64,000 nucleotides of DNA from Thermoleptolyngbya sichuanensis A183 (GTDB taxonomy: Bacteria; Cyanobacteriota; Cyanobacteriia; Elainellales; Elainellaceae). The stretch lies in the NCBI RefSeq assembly GCF_013177315.1, contig NZ_CP053661.1, positions 310,001 through 374,000 of the forward strand, written 5' to 3'. A program made the translations under genes and the position numbers. Below the pieces are notes generated by a model. The model ran no database searches and was not told where the DNA came from. It worked only from the letters and a program-made list of their open reading frames with translations. Shown here one piece after another: positions 9,092 through 17,561 of the stretch (its first letter is position 1; each line of letters opens with the position of its first letter).

Positions 9092-10384
9092 CTACAACTC
9101 CGTTTCCTTTCGCGCCCGCTTCGCCTGAATCTTCCGCAGTTCTGCCAGGGTAGACGCTGGATCTGGCAAGGACTCTGCCTGGGACTGGGGCGGCTGGCTC
9201 AGGTTGAGCAGCGGCTGGGTGGCAGCGGGCAGTGTGGGCTGGGCAATGGGAGCAGGCAAAAAGGCGTTTTCTGGCAAAGAATGTGCTGAAGGCAAGAGAA
9301 ACGCGACGGGCAAAGCCGGGTTGGGCGCGTAGGGGGCAATGGTGTGCGGGCTGGCAGGGTCATTCTGGGGTCTGGAGTTTTGGGGACGAGAGGGCGATCG
9401 CCCTTCGGTTCGAGCGAGCCGCTGGCTCTGCGCCCTGGACTGGGCATGAACGCGCAGATAGCTCAGGTAATCCTGCGATTGGGGCGCTTGCAGGACTTGC
9501 GGTAATTGAGAACCCAGAGAACCCAGAGAACCCGGAGAACCCAGAGAACCCGAAGCGTGGCTAGTAGGGGGCACGGGCGCAGACTCGGCGTTTGCAGCGG
9601 AGAGGGCTGCGTCCATCCAGGGCTGGCGGCTGGGCAGGGGTGGCAAACGCTCTGGGTCTTGGATAGAGTCAGAAGCGAGGGTGGCGATCGCCTCCAGTTC
9701 TGCGGCGATGGTGCTTCTGGCAGGCGATCGCAGTTTTCTGCGGCCCATTGGCTGAGCAAGCGACTGGGGCTGCTGAAACCGCCGCGACAGCAGCAAACAG
9801 CATCCCGCACAACTCACCGCCAGCAGCCCAAAGGAGACGGACGGAGACGCAGATCTTTGCCGATCGAGCCGGGTCGCCCGCAGCACGGCTTCTACCCCGG
9901 TCGGGTCGGGCTGCTCCTGCTGGGACGACAGTTCTGGATTCATCAGGCCCGTGACGGCAATGCCTGCACAGAGCAGCGTGATCACCCAGACCCCGCTCCA
10001 GAAGATCGTGGGATGCTGATTTAACAACTTCCCCAAAAACCGGACAGGGGGTAGCGCAAGCACCGCAGAATTTCCTGAAGGGGACGCTGGGGGGAATAGC
10101 GGCAAGGTCGGGTCGGGCGGCTGCACTGCACTCGCGTCTTCGGTGTTCGGGCCTTCGGACGGGGGTGGGTCAATCGCCGCAGCGCCAGCAGACCACCCGA
10201 CCGCAGACCACTCCGGAGCCGAGGAATTCAGAAACCCTGAATCTGCGGTTTGTCCGTTGCCGATTTGCACGTCATGACCGTCTTCAGGCTGTTCTGCAAA
10301 TTGTTCTGCAAATTGTGCCTCAAATTGTGCTTCAGATTGTGCTGCAAACTCTGGCGCTGCTGAGCCGTGCGGAACCCTATTCAT
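9092..10384 (-). CDS. Proline-rich protein with two membrane segments, unknown function
   Basis: Unrecognised protein of 430 residues. The N-terminal 120 residues are low-complexity (repeated AQFEAQFAEQ-type runs, then Pro/Ser). Two hydrophobic helices follow: FWSGVWVITLLCAGIAVTGL (about 130-150) and FGLLAVSCAGCCLLLS (about 184-200). The remaining 230 residues are Pro/Ser/Gln-rich and include a GSLGSPGSLGSLGS run encoded by a GAGAACCCA-type DNA repeat at about 9508-9550. The tail is charged (LAELRKIQAKRARKE). The long open frame and the membrane hairpin support a real gene. The frame is very GC-rich, so shadow frames in other phases are also long. Confidence 0.6.
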   Translation of the reverse strand: MNRVPHGSAAPEFAAQSEAQFEAQFAEQFAEQPEDGHDVQIGNGQTADSGFLNSSAPEWSAVGWSAGAAAIDPPPSEGPNTEDASAVQPPDPTLPLFPPASPSGNSAVLALPPVRFLGKLLNQHPTIFWSGVWVITLLCAGIAVTGLMNPELSSQQEQPDPTGVEAVLRATRLDRQRSASPSVSFGLLAVSCAGCCLLLSRRFQQPQSLAQPMGRRKLRSPARSTIAAELEAIATLASDSIQDPERLPPLPSRQPWMDAALSAANAESAPVPPTSHASGSLGSPGSLGSLGSQLPQVLQAPQSQDYLSYLRVHAQSRAQSQRLARTEGRSPSRPQNSRPQNDPASPHTIAPYAPNPALPVAFLLPSAHSLPENAFLPAPIAQPTLPAATQPLLNLSQPPQSQAESLPDPASTLAELRKIQAKRARKETEL

Positions 10385-10755
10385 AGCTGTTGCGGAGCGC
10401 TACCGCTCTGTGGGGGAAATCTGCCTGCGGCAAACGCTATACAGGCGTATTGATTACCCGCTATTTTAAGCGCATCCCGCAAATCTCAACAGCAATTTTG
10501 CTCTGGCTTCTGCGTTTGCGATAGGGAGCCAGCAGGGGGACGAGAGGCGCAACACTCGTTCAAACCCAGACACGTTAGGCAATAAAACTTAAACCTTGAT
10601 CTCGCCAGATGGCTACGTGGGAGTAGTACGCTGAAAATCAAACTATGAAAAGTCATTTCTCCTGCGCCCAAAAGGGTCGGCCCTGACCGCTCACGCTGGG
10701 ACTGCATCTGTAGAGATGGCCTCCAGGATGATTAATCAGCTAAGGAAAAGCACTC
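10385..10755. other. Intergenic region upstream of psaE
   Basis: This 371-bp gap lies between the divergent membrane-protein gene and psaE and must hold the psaE promoter. Its psaE-proximal part is richer in AT. I do not see a clear -10/-35 pair or repeat. AAGGAAAAG lies 7-15 bases before the psaE ATG and can act as the ribosome binding site. Confidence 0.5.
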
Positions 10756-11064
10756 ATGGTTGAACGCGGTTCAAAAGTTCGGATTCTCCGCAAAGAATCT
10801 TATTGGTACAACGATGTCGGCACGGTTGCTTCGGTCGATCAAAGCGGCATCAAGTACCCGGTGATCGTCCGGTTTGACAAGGTGAATTACAACGGCTTCA
10901 GCGGCAGCGCTTCTGGTGTGAACACCAATAACTTCGCCCTCAGCGAACTAGAAGAAGTTGCGCCTGCACCCAAGTCTGCCAAAGCAAAGACGGCTGCGGT
11001 GCCTCCCAAAGCGCCTGAGCCGACCGATGCGCCCCACAAGGCCGAAGGCGAAGGCATGTCCTGA
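10756..11064 (+). CDS. psaE: Photosystem I subunit IV (PsaE) with a long C-terminal tail
   Basis: Stromal-side photosystem I subunit that supports ferredoxin docking and cyclic electron flow. Residues 1-68 are the SH3-like PsaE fold: [21 protein letters not shown], then [29 protein letters not shown]. After ELEEV comes a tail of about 33 residues rich in Ala, Pro and Lys, ending GEGMS. Typical cyanobacterial PsaE proteins are about 65-75 residues as I recall, so this 102-residue form is long. The tail has the look of a flexible linker. The gene stands alone with its own terminator downstream. Confidence 0.95.
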   Translation: MVERGSKVRILRKESYWYNDVGTVASVDQSGIKYPVIVRFDKVNYNGFSGSASGVNTNNFALSELEEVAPAPKSAKAKTAAVPPKAPEPTDAPHKAEGEGMS

Positions 11065-11123
11065 TTACCAGGCACGGCCTGAAATTACACAAGTCCTGAA
11101 TTACCCTAAATTACCAGGGCAGT

Positions 11124-11178
11124 TTCGGGTTTCCGAGAGGGGTTAGGTCGCTAATCTGTCTGGGAAACCCGAATTTTT
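11124..11178 (+). terminator. Rho-independent terminator of psaE
   Basis: TTCGGGTTTCC (11124-11134) pairs perfectly with GGAAACCCGAA (11163-11173), an 11-bp stem with a 28-nt loop, followed by TTTTTAG. It lies 60 bp after the psaE stop. Confidence 0.8.
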
Positions 11179-11242
11179 AGCAGGACTCGGCAGCAGCAGG
11201 ACTCGGTAGCAGCAGGACTCGGCAGCAGCAGGATTCGACAGG
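11179..11242. repeat. Tandem array, 16 bp x 4
   Basis: Four copies of AGCAGGACTCGGCAGC or a close variant (one with T for C at position 13, the last more diverged) lie directly after the psaE terminator. Two further degenerate AGGATTCGGCAGG-like pieces continue to about 11272. Confidence 0.88.
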
Positions 11243-11392
11243 AAAAGATCTCAGGATTCGGCAGGAAAGGATCTGTGAGTAGGACACCTCGCTTTTTTGC
11301 CCCGCTTTTTCGTCAGAGTTCGCTAGAGTTTGAGAACTAGGCGCGATCGCCCTCCTCCCGTTTTCTACTGGGCATCGCAACGGTTCTCCCCC

Positions 11393-12241
11393 ATGCCCGA
11401 ACTTCCCGAAGTAGAGACAGTCCGCCGAGGGCTAAACCAAACGACGCTCAGCCAGCCCATTGTCGGGGCGGATGTGCTGCTCGATCGCACGATCGCCCAT
11501 CCCGCTTTACCCACTGAGTTCGTTGCAGGGCTACGGGGGCTGGCGATCGCCCAGTGGCGGCGGCGCGGCAAGTATTTGCTAGCAGAATTGGTGGACGCAG
11601 CCAACCAGCCCGCTGGCTATCTCGGTGTGCATCTGCGGATGACGGGGCAGTTGCTCTGGGTGGCGCAGGATGCTCCATTGCAAAAGCACTGTCGAGTGCG
11701 GCTGTTTTTTCCAGAGAACCGAGAACTGCGGTTTGTGGATCAGCGCACCTTTGGGCAACTGTGGTGGGTTCCGGGCGATCGCCCGCCGGAATCCGTCATC
11801 ACCGGACTGCAAGCCCTTGGCCCAGAGCCGCTTTCCGACGATTTTTCGGTAGACTATTTTGCCCGGTGGCTACGCGGCCGCCAGCGCCCCATTAAGAATG
11901 CCTTACTAGACCAATCCCTCGTCGCAGGCATTGGCAACATCTACGCCGACGAGGCCCTGTTTCTCAGCGGTATTCGCCCGCAGACCCTCTGCGCCCGACT
12001 GAAGCCGAAGCAAATTCAGCGGCTCCACCACGCCATTCGAGACGTGCTGCAAACGGCGATCGCCAACAAGGGCACCACCTTTAGCGACTTTCGTGACGTG
12101 CAGGGCATCAATGGCAACTACGGCGGCGTGGCCTGGGTTTACAACCGCGACGGCGAACCCTGCCGCGTATGCAACGCCCCGATCCTGCGGCTCAAGATGG
12201 CCGGGCGATCGGCGCACTATTGCAAGGCGTGTCAGCGGTGA
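11393..12241 (+). CDS. mutM: Formamidopyrimidine-DNA glycosylase
   Basis: Base-excision repair glycosylase/AP lyase of 282 residues that removes 8-oxoguanine and formamidopyrimidines. The mature N-terminus PELPEVETVRRGL supplies the catalytic Pro and Glu3. RRRGKYLL contains the beta-hairpin Lys60. NYGGVAWVYNRDGEPC and the C-terminal zinc finger (C-x2-C-x16-C-x2-C, ending YCKACQR) are complete. I start the gene at the ATG at 11393 because the catalytic Pro must be residue 2; a longer frame from a TTG at 11330 is rejected. It converges with hemW, with only 17 bp between the two stops. Confidence 0.96.
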   Translation: MPELPEVETVRRGLNQTTLSQPIVGADVLLDRTIAHPALPTEFVAGLRGLAIAQWRRRGKYLLAELVDAANQPAGYLGVHLRMTGQLLWVAQDAPLQKHCRVRLFFPENRELRFVDQRTFGQLWWVPGDRPPESVITGLQALGPEPLSDDFSVDYFARWLRGRQRPIKNALLDQSLVAGIGNIYADEALFLSGIRPQTLCARLKPKQIQRLHHAIRDVLQTAIANKGTTFSDFRDVQGINGNYGGVAWVYNRDGEPCRVCNAPILRLKMAGRSAHYCKACQR

Positions 12242-12258
12242 TGGTCGAGTCTGGCTTG

Positions 12259-13503
12259 TTAAACGGGCGATTCGCTCAGCGTCTCAAACAAATCCGACAG
12301 CACGACATTGGAGAATAGGAAGCCCTCTGGGTCGGTCAGGCGAATACGGGAGGGCGTTTGATCGACCCAGCCGCGCTGAACGTAGGGTTGCAGGCAAGTG
12401 AGAATGCGGGCGATCGCCCCCTTGCCAAACTCCAGTTCTAGCCTAAGCAGATCCAGCCCGTCGGCCAGGCGCAGCCCCAGCATCAGCGTATCGAGTAGCC
12501 GTTCTTGGGGGGGCGTGGTGGGATGCGCCAGCCTGCCGCCTGCGGCCTCTAGCGTTTCCACCCACTGGAAATATTCGCGGCGGGTGCGGGGACGGCTAAA
12601 GCGCTGATGGTTCACGTAGCTGGCCGCGCCCATGCCAAAGCCGTAGTAGGGGCGATTTTCCCAGTAAACCCGGTTGTGGCGACACGAGTAGCCGGGGCGG
12701 GCGTAGTTCGAGATTTCGTAGTGCTGGAAGCCGCGCTGGGTCAACACCTGCTGGGCGAGGCGATACATCTGGGCGGTGGCTTCGTCGGTGGGGAGGGGCG
12801 CTTCGCCGGGCCGATAGCGCTGGGCAAAGGCCGTGCCCGGTTCCACCGTGAGGTCATAGATAGACAGGTGGGCGGGATCGAGGGCGATCGCCCGATCTAG
12901 GTCTTCCTGCCAGCGCTCCAGCGTCAGGTGCGGCAATCCCGAAATCAAGTCCAGGCTGTAGTTATCTAGCCCAGCGCGACGAATCAGGTCTACCGCCAGG
13001 GGAATGTCTTCTGGCCTGTGGGTGCGGCCGCAGGCTTGCAGCGAGTCTGCCTGAAACGACTGCACGCCCAGGCTGATGCGATTGACCCCAGCGGCCCTAT
13101 AGCCCTGGACATAGCTCAGGTCAAAGGTTCCAGGGTCCATTTCCACTGAAATTTCTGCCTGCGTCGCAATGCCGAAGTGCTGATCGAGCCTCGTCAGCAG
13201 CCGATCGACCTGCGCCACCGACAGCAGCGAGGGCGTGCCACCCCCAAAGAAGACGGTTTCCAGCGGCGATCGCCCGTCTTGCCCAGTGATCAGGATTTCT
13301 CGCTCCAGCACCTCGACATACTGGGCGATGGTTCCCGATGTTTCGCCACGAGCGCGATCGCCCACCACCGAAATCGGGAAGTCGCAATAGAAACAGCGGC
13401 GACGGCAAAAGGGAATATGGAGATAGGCCGCCGTTGGAACTTCGTCTTGAGGTTTGGCTTTAGAAGCAGCAGGCGAAACTGTTGCGATCTGTTGGGCTGC
13501 CAT
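12259..13503 (-). CDS. hemW: HemW-like radical SAM protein
   Basis: Radical SAM protein of 414 residues. The cluster motif is FCRRRCFYC (Cys33, Cys37, Cys40), followed by FFGGGTPSLL and the helix around EISVEMDPGTFD. YFQWVETLE and the C-terminal RIRLTDPEGFLFSNVVLSDLF are as in the HemW/HemN-like group. HemW is a haem chaperone rather than a true coproporphyrinogen oxidase, and such proteins are often misnamed hemN. The frame extends back to 13587, but the ATG at 13503 (MAAQQIATVS) gives a normal length. It converges with mutM. Confidence 0.9.
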   Translation of the reverse strand: MAAQQIATVSPAASKAKPQDEVPTAAYLHIPFCRRRCFYCDFPISVVGDRARGETSGTIAQYVEVLEREILITGQDGRSPLETVFFGGGTPSLLSVAQVDRLLTRLDQHFGIATQAEISVEMDPGTFDLSYVQGYRAAGVNRISLGVQSFQADSLQACGRTHRPEDIPLAVDLIRRAGLDNYSLDLISGLPHLTLERWQEDLDRAIALDPAHLSIYDLTVEPGTAFAQRYRPGEAPLPTDEATAQMYRLAQQVLTQRGFQHYEISNYARPGYSCRHNRVYWENRPYYGFGMGAASYVNHQRFSRPRTRREYFQWVETLEAAGGRLAHPTTPPQERLLDTLMLGLRLADGLDLLRLELEFGKGAIARILTCLQPYVQRGWVDQTPSRIRLTDPEGFLFSNVVLSDLFETLSESPV

Positions 13504-13767
13504 TGCTAGAGGAATCTTCCGGTGTAAAATCGGGCGATATAATGGGCCTGTGAATGGGCCTGCGCGTGACGTGCTAACCCGCTGCATCGAGCTTACGACA
13601 ACTTCCAGGCTGGCTATCCTGACGAGTCTCTCATCTGGCGACCGCCCCTCCGTGCGCCCCTCCGTCCGCTCGTCCTCTTCACTCTCCCCTCACCCGCAGT
13701 TCTCTCGTAACTTCGTGACCGCGACCTCTGACCGCGCCGCCTTTTCTCCAGCGTTTCACTGGAACCT

Positions 13768-14856
13768 ATGCTTGACGCAATCATCATTCTTTCATTCATT
13801 GTAGCGGGCGCAGGGATCGGCTATTTCAGCGTCGATTTGCTGCCGATGGACGCGCTCGACCAGGTGACGAACCGCGAGGGACTGGGCTTGGTGACGGGTG
13901 GCTTTGGCGGGCTGCTGGGGCTGGCACTGGGGCTGGTGGCGCAGACATCCTATCGGCGCGTCGAGCGGCAGGTGCGCGAAATGCCGGTGGATATGCTGCT
14001 CAGCCGTTCAGTGGGGCTGGTGCTGGGGCTACTGGTGGCGAACCTGCTGCTGGCTCCGATTTTTCTGCTGCCCATTCCCACAGAATTTGCCTTTATCAAG
14101 CCACTGGCCGCGATTTTGGGCAGCGTAATTTTTGCCTTTTCGGGGGTAAATCTGGCGGATGCTCACGGGCGATCGCTCCTGCGCCTGATCAACCCCAACA
14201 GTGTTGAAACGCTGCTAGTGGCTGAGGGTACGCTCAAGCCCGCTGCGGCAAAAGTGCTAGACACAAGCTGCATCATCGACGGACGCATCGAAGACATCCT
14301 GGCGACAGGCTTTATTGAAGGGCAAATTCTAGTACCGCAGTTTGTGCTGCAAGAGCTTCAGCAGGTGGCAGATGCCTCCAGCGACCAGAAGCGGGTGCGC
14401 GGGCGGCGCGGGCTGGATATCCTCAACCGCATCAAGGAAGCCTATCCCGACCGCATCGCCATCCACCCGGCCGACTATGACGACATTCCCACCGTTGATG
14501 CCAAGCTAGTGCGGCTGGCGCAAGATATCAACGGAATGCTGCTGACCAATGACTACAACCTCAACAAGGTCGCCAGTTTGCAGCAGGTGCCCGTGCTGAA
14601 TATCAATGACCTGGCCCAAGCGATCCGCCCGACCTATCTGCCCGGAGACACCTTCGACCTAAAGATTTTGAAGCAGGGCAAGGAACCCGCGCAGGGCGTG
14701 GGCTATCTCAACGACGGCACGATGGTCGTGGTGGAGGAAGGGGGCGACTATATTGGCGATGAAATCTGCGTACTGGTGACGGGGGCGCTGCAAACGTCGG
14801 CGGGGCGCATGATCTTTGCCCGCCCGGAGCAGTCTTCGGCGGTGCCACGCGGATAG
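13768..14856 (+). CDS. Membrane-anchored PIN/TRAM domain protein
   Basis: Protein of 362 residues. The first 135 residues hold four hydrophobic stretches, including AIIILSFIVAGAGIGYF, GLVTGGFGGLLGLALGLV and SVGLVLGLLVANLLLAP. The PIN nuclease domain follows, with acidic residues in LDTSCIIDGRIED (Asp165, Asp171) and VDAKLVRLAQ and LLTNDYNLNK. A TRAM domain lies near residues 295-355 (QGVGYLNDGTMVVVEEG). This layout matches the YacL-type family of bacteria and plastid relatives. Function: probable RNase or RNA-binding membrane protein, not established. Confidence 0.9.
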   Translation: MLDAIIILSFIVAGAGIGYFSVDLLPMDALDQVTNREGLGLVTGGFGGLLGLALGLVAQTSYRRVERQVREMPVDMLLSRSVGLVLGLLVANLLLAPIFLLPIPTEFAFIKPLAAILGSVIFAFSGVNLADAHGRSLLRLINPNSVETLLVAEGTLKPAAAKVLDTSCIIDGRIEDILATGFIEGQILVPQFVLQELQQVADASSDQKRVRGRRGLDILNRIKEAYPDRIAIHPADYDDIPTVDAKLVRLAQDINGMLLTNDYNLNKVASLQQVPVLNINDLAQAIRPTYLPGDTFDLKILKQGKEPAQGVGYLNDGTMVVVEEGGDYIGDEICVLVTGALQTSAGRMIFARPEQSSAVPRG

Positions 14857-14915
14857 CACAGGACGAAAGTTTCGCTGCAAGTCTCGCTGTCAAAGGTTGA
14901 TCGAGTGAGTGAATA

Positions 14916-15668
14916 ATGGCAAAAGATCGAGCGGCTGGGTCATCGCCAAAGGGCCCGTCAGGAAACAGTCTGGCGAGCTTTTTGGGCGATCGCGCTGACG
15001 AATGGCAGCCCCAGCTTGCGGCTGTTGCCCGCCGATTCAACCAGGAATATCAGCGAGAGCCGTTTGACCTGCCCGCCGAAGTGACCGAAATGCCCATTTA
15101 CCAGGAGTGGCAGGCGGGTCTGCTCACTGCAAAAATCGCCTCGCCCTTTTGGGACGTTGCCCAGCCCAAAAAGCAGCAGCGCTGTCTGGACATTGGCTGC
15201 GGCGTGAGCTTTCTGATCTATCCCTGGCGCGACTGGGAGGCTGTGTTCTATGGGCAGGAAATCAGCCAGGTGGCGCGAGACACGCTCAACGCCCGCGGTC
15301 CCCAGCTCAACTCCAAGCTGTTCAAAGGCGTGCAGCCTGGCCCGGCGCATCAGCTTCAGTACGAAGCGGATCAGTTTGACCTGGCGATCGCCACTGGGTT
15401 TAGCTGCTACTACCCGCTGGACTATTGGAAAGCCGTCCTGACCGAGGTGCAGCGCGTCCTCAAACCCGGCGGCATGTTTGTGTTCGATGTTATTGATCCC
15501 GATTCACCCCTGGCCGAAAACTGGGCCATTTTGGAAACTTATCTGGGAGCAGAGGTGTTTCTGGAACCCCTCAGCACGTGGCAGGACTTGCTGAAGACCC
15601 ACAAGGCACAGGTGATGAAAAAACAGCCCGGTGAACTCTTTTATCTCTATCGGGTCAAGTTTAGCTAA
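14916..15668 (+). CDS. Class I SAM-dependent methyltransferase
   Basis: Protein of 250 residues. The SAM-binding motif CLDIGCGVSFLIYPW lies near residues 90-104. DLAIATGFSCYYPLDYW and the post-motif LKPGGMFVFDVIDPDSP (about 182-198) follow. The N-terminal 80 residues are charged and unlike the catalytic domain. The substrate is unknown. Proteins of this shape occur widely in cyanobacteria. It lies 60 bp after the PIN/TRAM gene and may share its transcript; a terminator follows at 15870. Confidence 0.85.
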   Translation: MAKDRAAGSSPKGPSGNSLASFLGDRADEWQPQLAAVARRFNQEYQREPFDLPAEVTEMPIYQEWQAGLLTAKIASPFWDVAQPKKQQRCLDIGCGVSFLIYPWRDWEAVFYGQEISQVARDTLNARGPQLNSKLFKGVQPGPAHQLQYEADQFDLAIATGFSCYYPLDYWKAVLTEVQRVLKPGGMFVFDVIDPDSPLAENWAILETYLGAEVFLEPLSTWQDLLKTHKAQVMKKQPGELFYLYRVKFS

Positions 15669-15869
15669 GGGTTTTTGATCAGCAGGTGCAAAAACAGAGG
15701 AGTTTGCGTATGATAGCAGTGATTGATACACTAACATTTGATTTGCATATTAAAAAGACTGACTACCATAACTTATGCCAATGAATAAACGAAGAAACTT
15801 TATTTAGGGGGTGACACCCCTCATCCCTGAGATGGCATAATGTGATAAGTAGATGCACCCTGATGGTTG

Positions 15870-15899
15870 GGAGGGCTACCCGTAGTCCCTCCTTTTTTT
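15870..15899 (+). terminator. Rho-independent terminator
   Basis: GGAGGG at 15870 pairs with CCCTCC at 15887-15892, continued by CTAC/GTAG with a one-base bulge, then a run of seven T. Confidence 0.8.
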
Positions 15900-15935
15900 G
15901 CGTTTTTTGCATTTTTTGTGTTTTTTGCGTTTTTG
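15891..15935. repeat. T-rich short tandem repeat
   Basis: About four alternating units of six or seven T with GC, GCA or GTG spacers. Read on the minus strand it would encode a KTQK-type run, but no gene is claimed there. Confidence 0.7.
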
Positions 15936-16049
15936 CCCTTGAAGCCCCTTGCCGCAAAGCCCTGACCCGGTCAGCAAAGCATACTCATACCGAGTTCGAT
16001 TTAGCTAGAATAGAGGCAAGTCGATACAGAGGTTAAAAAGGTTAACGCA

Positions 16050-16604
16050 ATGGTCAAAATCGTGGGGATTGCTGGGAGTTTGCGTCCAGGTTCCTATAGT
16101 CACAAAGCACTGGCGATCGCCGCCGAGCGAGTCCGGGCGTTAGGAGCCGAGGTAGAAATTCTGGATCTGCGATCGCTCCATCTCCCTTTTTGCGATGGCG
16201 GCGACGACTATTCCGACTATCCCGATGTAGCCCGCTTACAGCAAGCGTTTCGTCAGGCAGACGGCATCATTCTGGCAACCCCGGAATATCACGGCAGCGT
16301 CAGCGGCGTGCTGAAAAATGCCCTCGATTTGATGGGCTTTGAAGAATTTACCGACAAGGTAGTGGGCAACATCAGCGTCCTGGGTGGACAGCCCAATAGC
16401 AACGCGCTCAACGACCTGCGAACCATCCTGCGCTGGGTTCACGCCTGGGTGATTCCAGAGCAAGTGGCGATCGGGCAAGCCTGGAAAGCGTTTGATGCTG
16501 AGGGCAACCTGAGTGATGAAGCCCTCTCCAAGCGCTTTGATGCCTTTGCTAAAAGCCTGGTCGAAAACACCCGAAAGCTCCGCTCCGTCGCTGTATCGGC
16601 TTGA
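16050..16604 (+). CDS. NADPH-dependent FMN reductase-like flavoprotein
   Basis: Flavodoxin-fold protein of 184 residues. The phosphate-binding loop GSLRPGSYSHKAL lies at residues 9-21, and the flavin-contacting motif PEYHGSVSGVLKNALD near 77-92. This is the chromate/azo/quinone reductase (YieF/ArsH-like) family, which moves two electrons from NAD(P)H to quinones or metal oxyanions. The true substrate cannot be read from the sequence. The length is normal. A likely ribosome binding site, AGAGGTTAAAAAGG, lies upstream of the ATG. Confidence 0.9.
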   Translation: MVKIVGIAGSLRPGSYSHKALAIAAERVRALGAEVEILDLRSLHLPFCDGGDDYSDYPDVARLQQAFRQADGIILATPEYHGSVSGVLKNALDLMGFEEFTDKVVGNISVLGGQPNSNALNDLRTILRWVHAWVIPEQVAIGQAWKAFDAEGNLSDEALSKRFDAFAKSLVENTRKLRSVAVSA

Positions 16605-16715
16605 GCCAGTCCCTCAGCAAGTTTCTGAGCCAGTTTCTGAGCCAGTTCGAGATGGGGGGTCAGGTTCTGGAGCAACGTCTCACTCCTCACCCCGGCCCCC
16701 TTGGCATCGGTCTAA

Positions 16716-16878
16716 GAGGATGTTTGAAAAGTCCTACTGTTTGTAGCAAAGCGTGCAAGATCCCCCTAAATCCCCCTTCAAAAGGGGGACTTTAAGGCGG
16801 TTTCCCCCCTTGTTAAGGGGGGCTAGGGGGGACCTCTGAGTGCTTAACATTACAGTCGATACCTTTTCAAACACCCTC
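16716..16878. mobile_element. MITE-like element with 16-bp terminal inverted repeats and TAA duplication
   Basis: The left end GAGGATGTTTGAAAAG and the right end, which reads GAGGGTGTTTGAAAAG on the other strand, match at 15 of 16 positions. TAA flanks both ends (16713-16715 and 16879-16881). The inside holds two tight hairpins: CCCCCTT/AAGGGGG with a 3-nt loop and CCCCCCTT/AAGGGGGG with loop GTT. No coding frame is present. A 3-bp T-A-type duplication suggests mobilisation by an IS5-family transposase; that is inference. The right end touches the stop codon of the ferredoxin gene. Confidence 0.85.
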
Positions 16879-17363
16879 TAAGCCTCACTGCTATTGGAGA
16901 AGTATTCCGACACTCTGAAGGTCGGCGTGGCTTCCAACTGCTTCATCATGGAGCGAGTAATCAGCTTGCCCTCTTCCACCAGCACTTGACCCGTAATCGG
17001 GTGCAGCAGGTTTTGCTCTGCCCGTCGCCCGATCAGCACCTCAATGTCTTGCAGCGAGTTGATATACATCCCGGCCGGTAGCTCGACGGTGACCCCGTTG
17101 CCCTGGACGCGGGCCTGGCAGGCAAGGCGGGAGTTTGGGCGGCAGGTGGTAATGACTTCCAGGGTCCGCTGTTCTCGGCGGTTGATCGGCGAGAGCTGGT
17201 TCATGCCTTCAGTGACATAGACATGGCAGGTGGCGCACATGCCCCGTCCGCCGCATTCACGTAAGACATCCAGATCTTTGTTAATTAAAACAGAGAGCAA
17301 GTTGCCGTTGGTTTCGACTGAGGTTTCTTGAGCAATCGGTTCCAGGCGGACAGTTTTAGCCAT
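16878..17363 (-). CDS. 2Fe-2S ferredoxin-domain protein
   Basis: Protein of 161 residues. Residues 1-100 form a plant/adrenodoxin-like 2Fe-2S domain with ligands Cys37, Cys43, Cys46 and Cys82 (RECGGRGMCATCHVY and RLACQ). The last 60 residues (GRRAEQNLLHPITGQVLVEEGKLITRSMMKQL) form an additional domain typical of a cyanobacterial family. It probably carries electrons to an unknown partner. The stop codon TAG lies at the end of the MITE-like element, and reconstruction of the site before insertion also gives TAG, so the protein was not altered. Confidence 0.88.
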   Translation of the reverse strand: MAKTVRLEPIAQETSVETNGNLLSVLINKDLDVLRECGGRGMCATCHVYVTEGMNQLSPINRREQRTLEVITTCRPNSRLACQARVQGNGVTVELPAGMYINSLQDIEVLIGRRAEQNLLHPITGQVLVEEGKLITRSMMKQLEATPTFRVSEYFSNSSEA

Positions 17364-17411
17364 GACGGGGTCTCCAGAGGTTAGCGATCAAAACGGAAAG
17401 CAGAGGAAAAA

Positions 17412-17455
17412 AGTACACAGAAAGTCCGCAGAAAGTCCGCAGAAAGTACACAGAG
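17412..17455. repeat. Tandem array, 11 bp x 4
   Basis: Units AGTACACAGAA, AGTCCGCAGAA, AGTCCGCAGAA and AGTACACAGAG lie about 50 bp upstream of the ferredoxin gene start, in its probable promoter or leader region. Confidence 0.85.
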
Positions 17456-17561
17456 CTAACACAAGGTTAAAGGGGCTATGCTGAGGCAGGCATCGCTCTG
17501 AGTCAGGGAAATTAAGGGCGATCGCCCTTCAGGAATATCGCATCTCTCTAGCGAAAAGAAC

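Larger units (their letters stand above)
15669..16049. other. Intergenic region with terminator and T-rich repeat
   Basis: A 381-bp gap between the methyltransferase gene and the FMN reductase gene. It holds the terminator and the T-rich repeat listed separately. The first half is rich in AT. GATAATA-like -10 sequences cannot be assigned with confidence. Confidence 0.5.

Noticed and set aside
12410-13510. Plus-strand frames opposite hemW
   Set aside because: Long antisense frames are expected in GC-rich coding DNA and show no family character.
15763-15957. Minus-strand frame with KTQK repeats
   Set aside because: Produced by the T-rich tandem repeat after a terminator.
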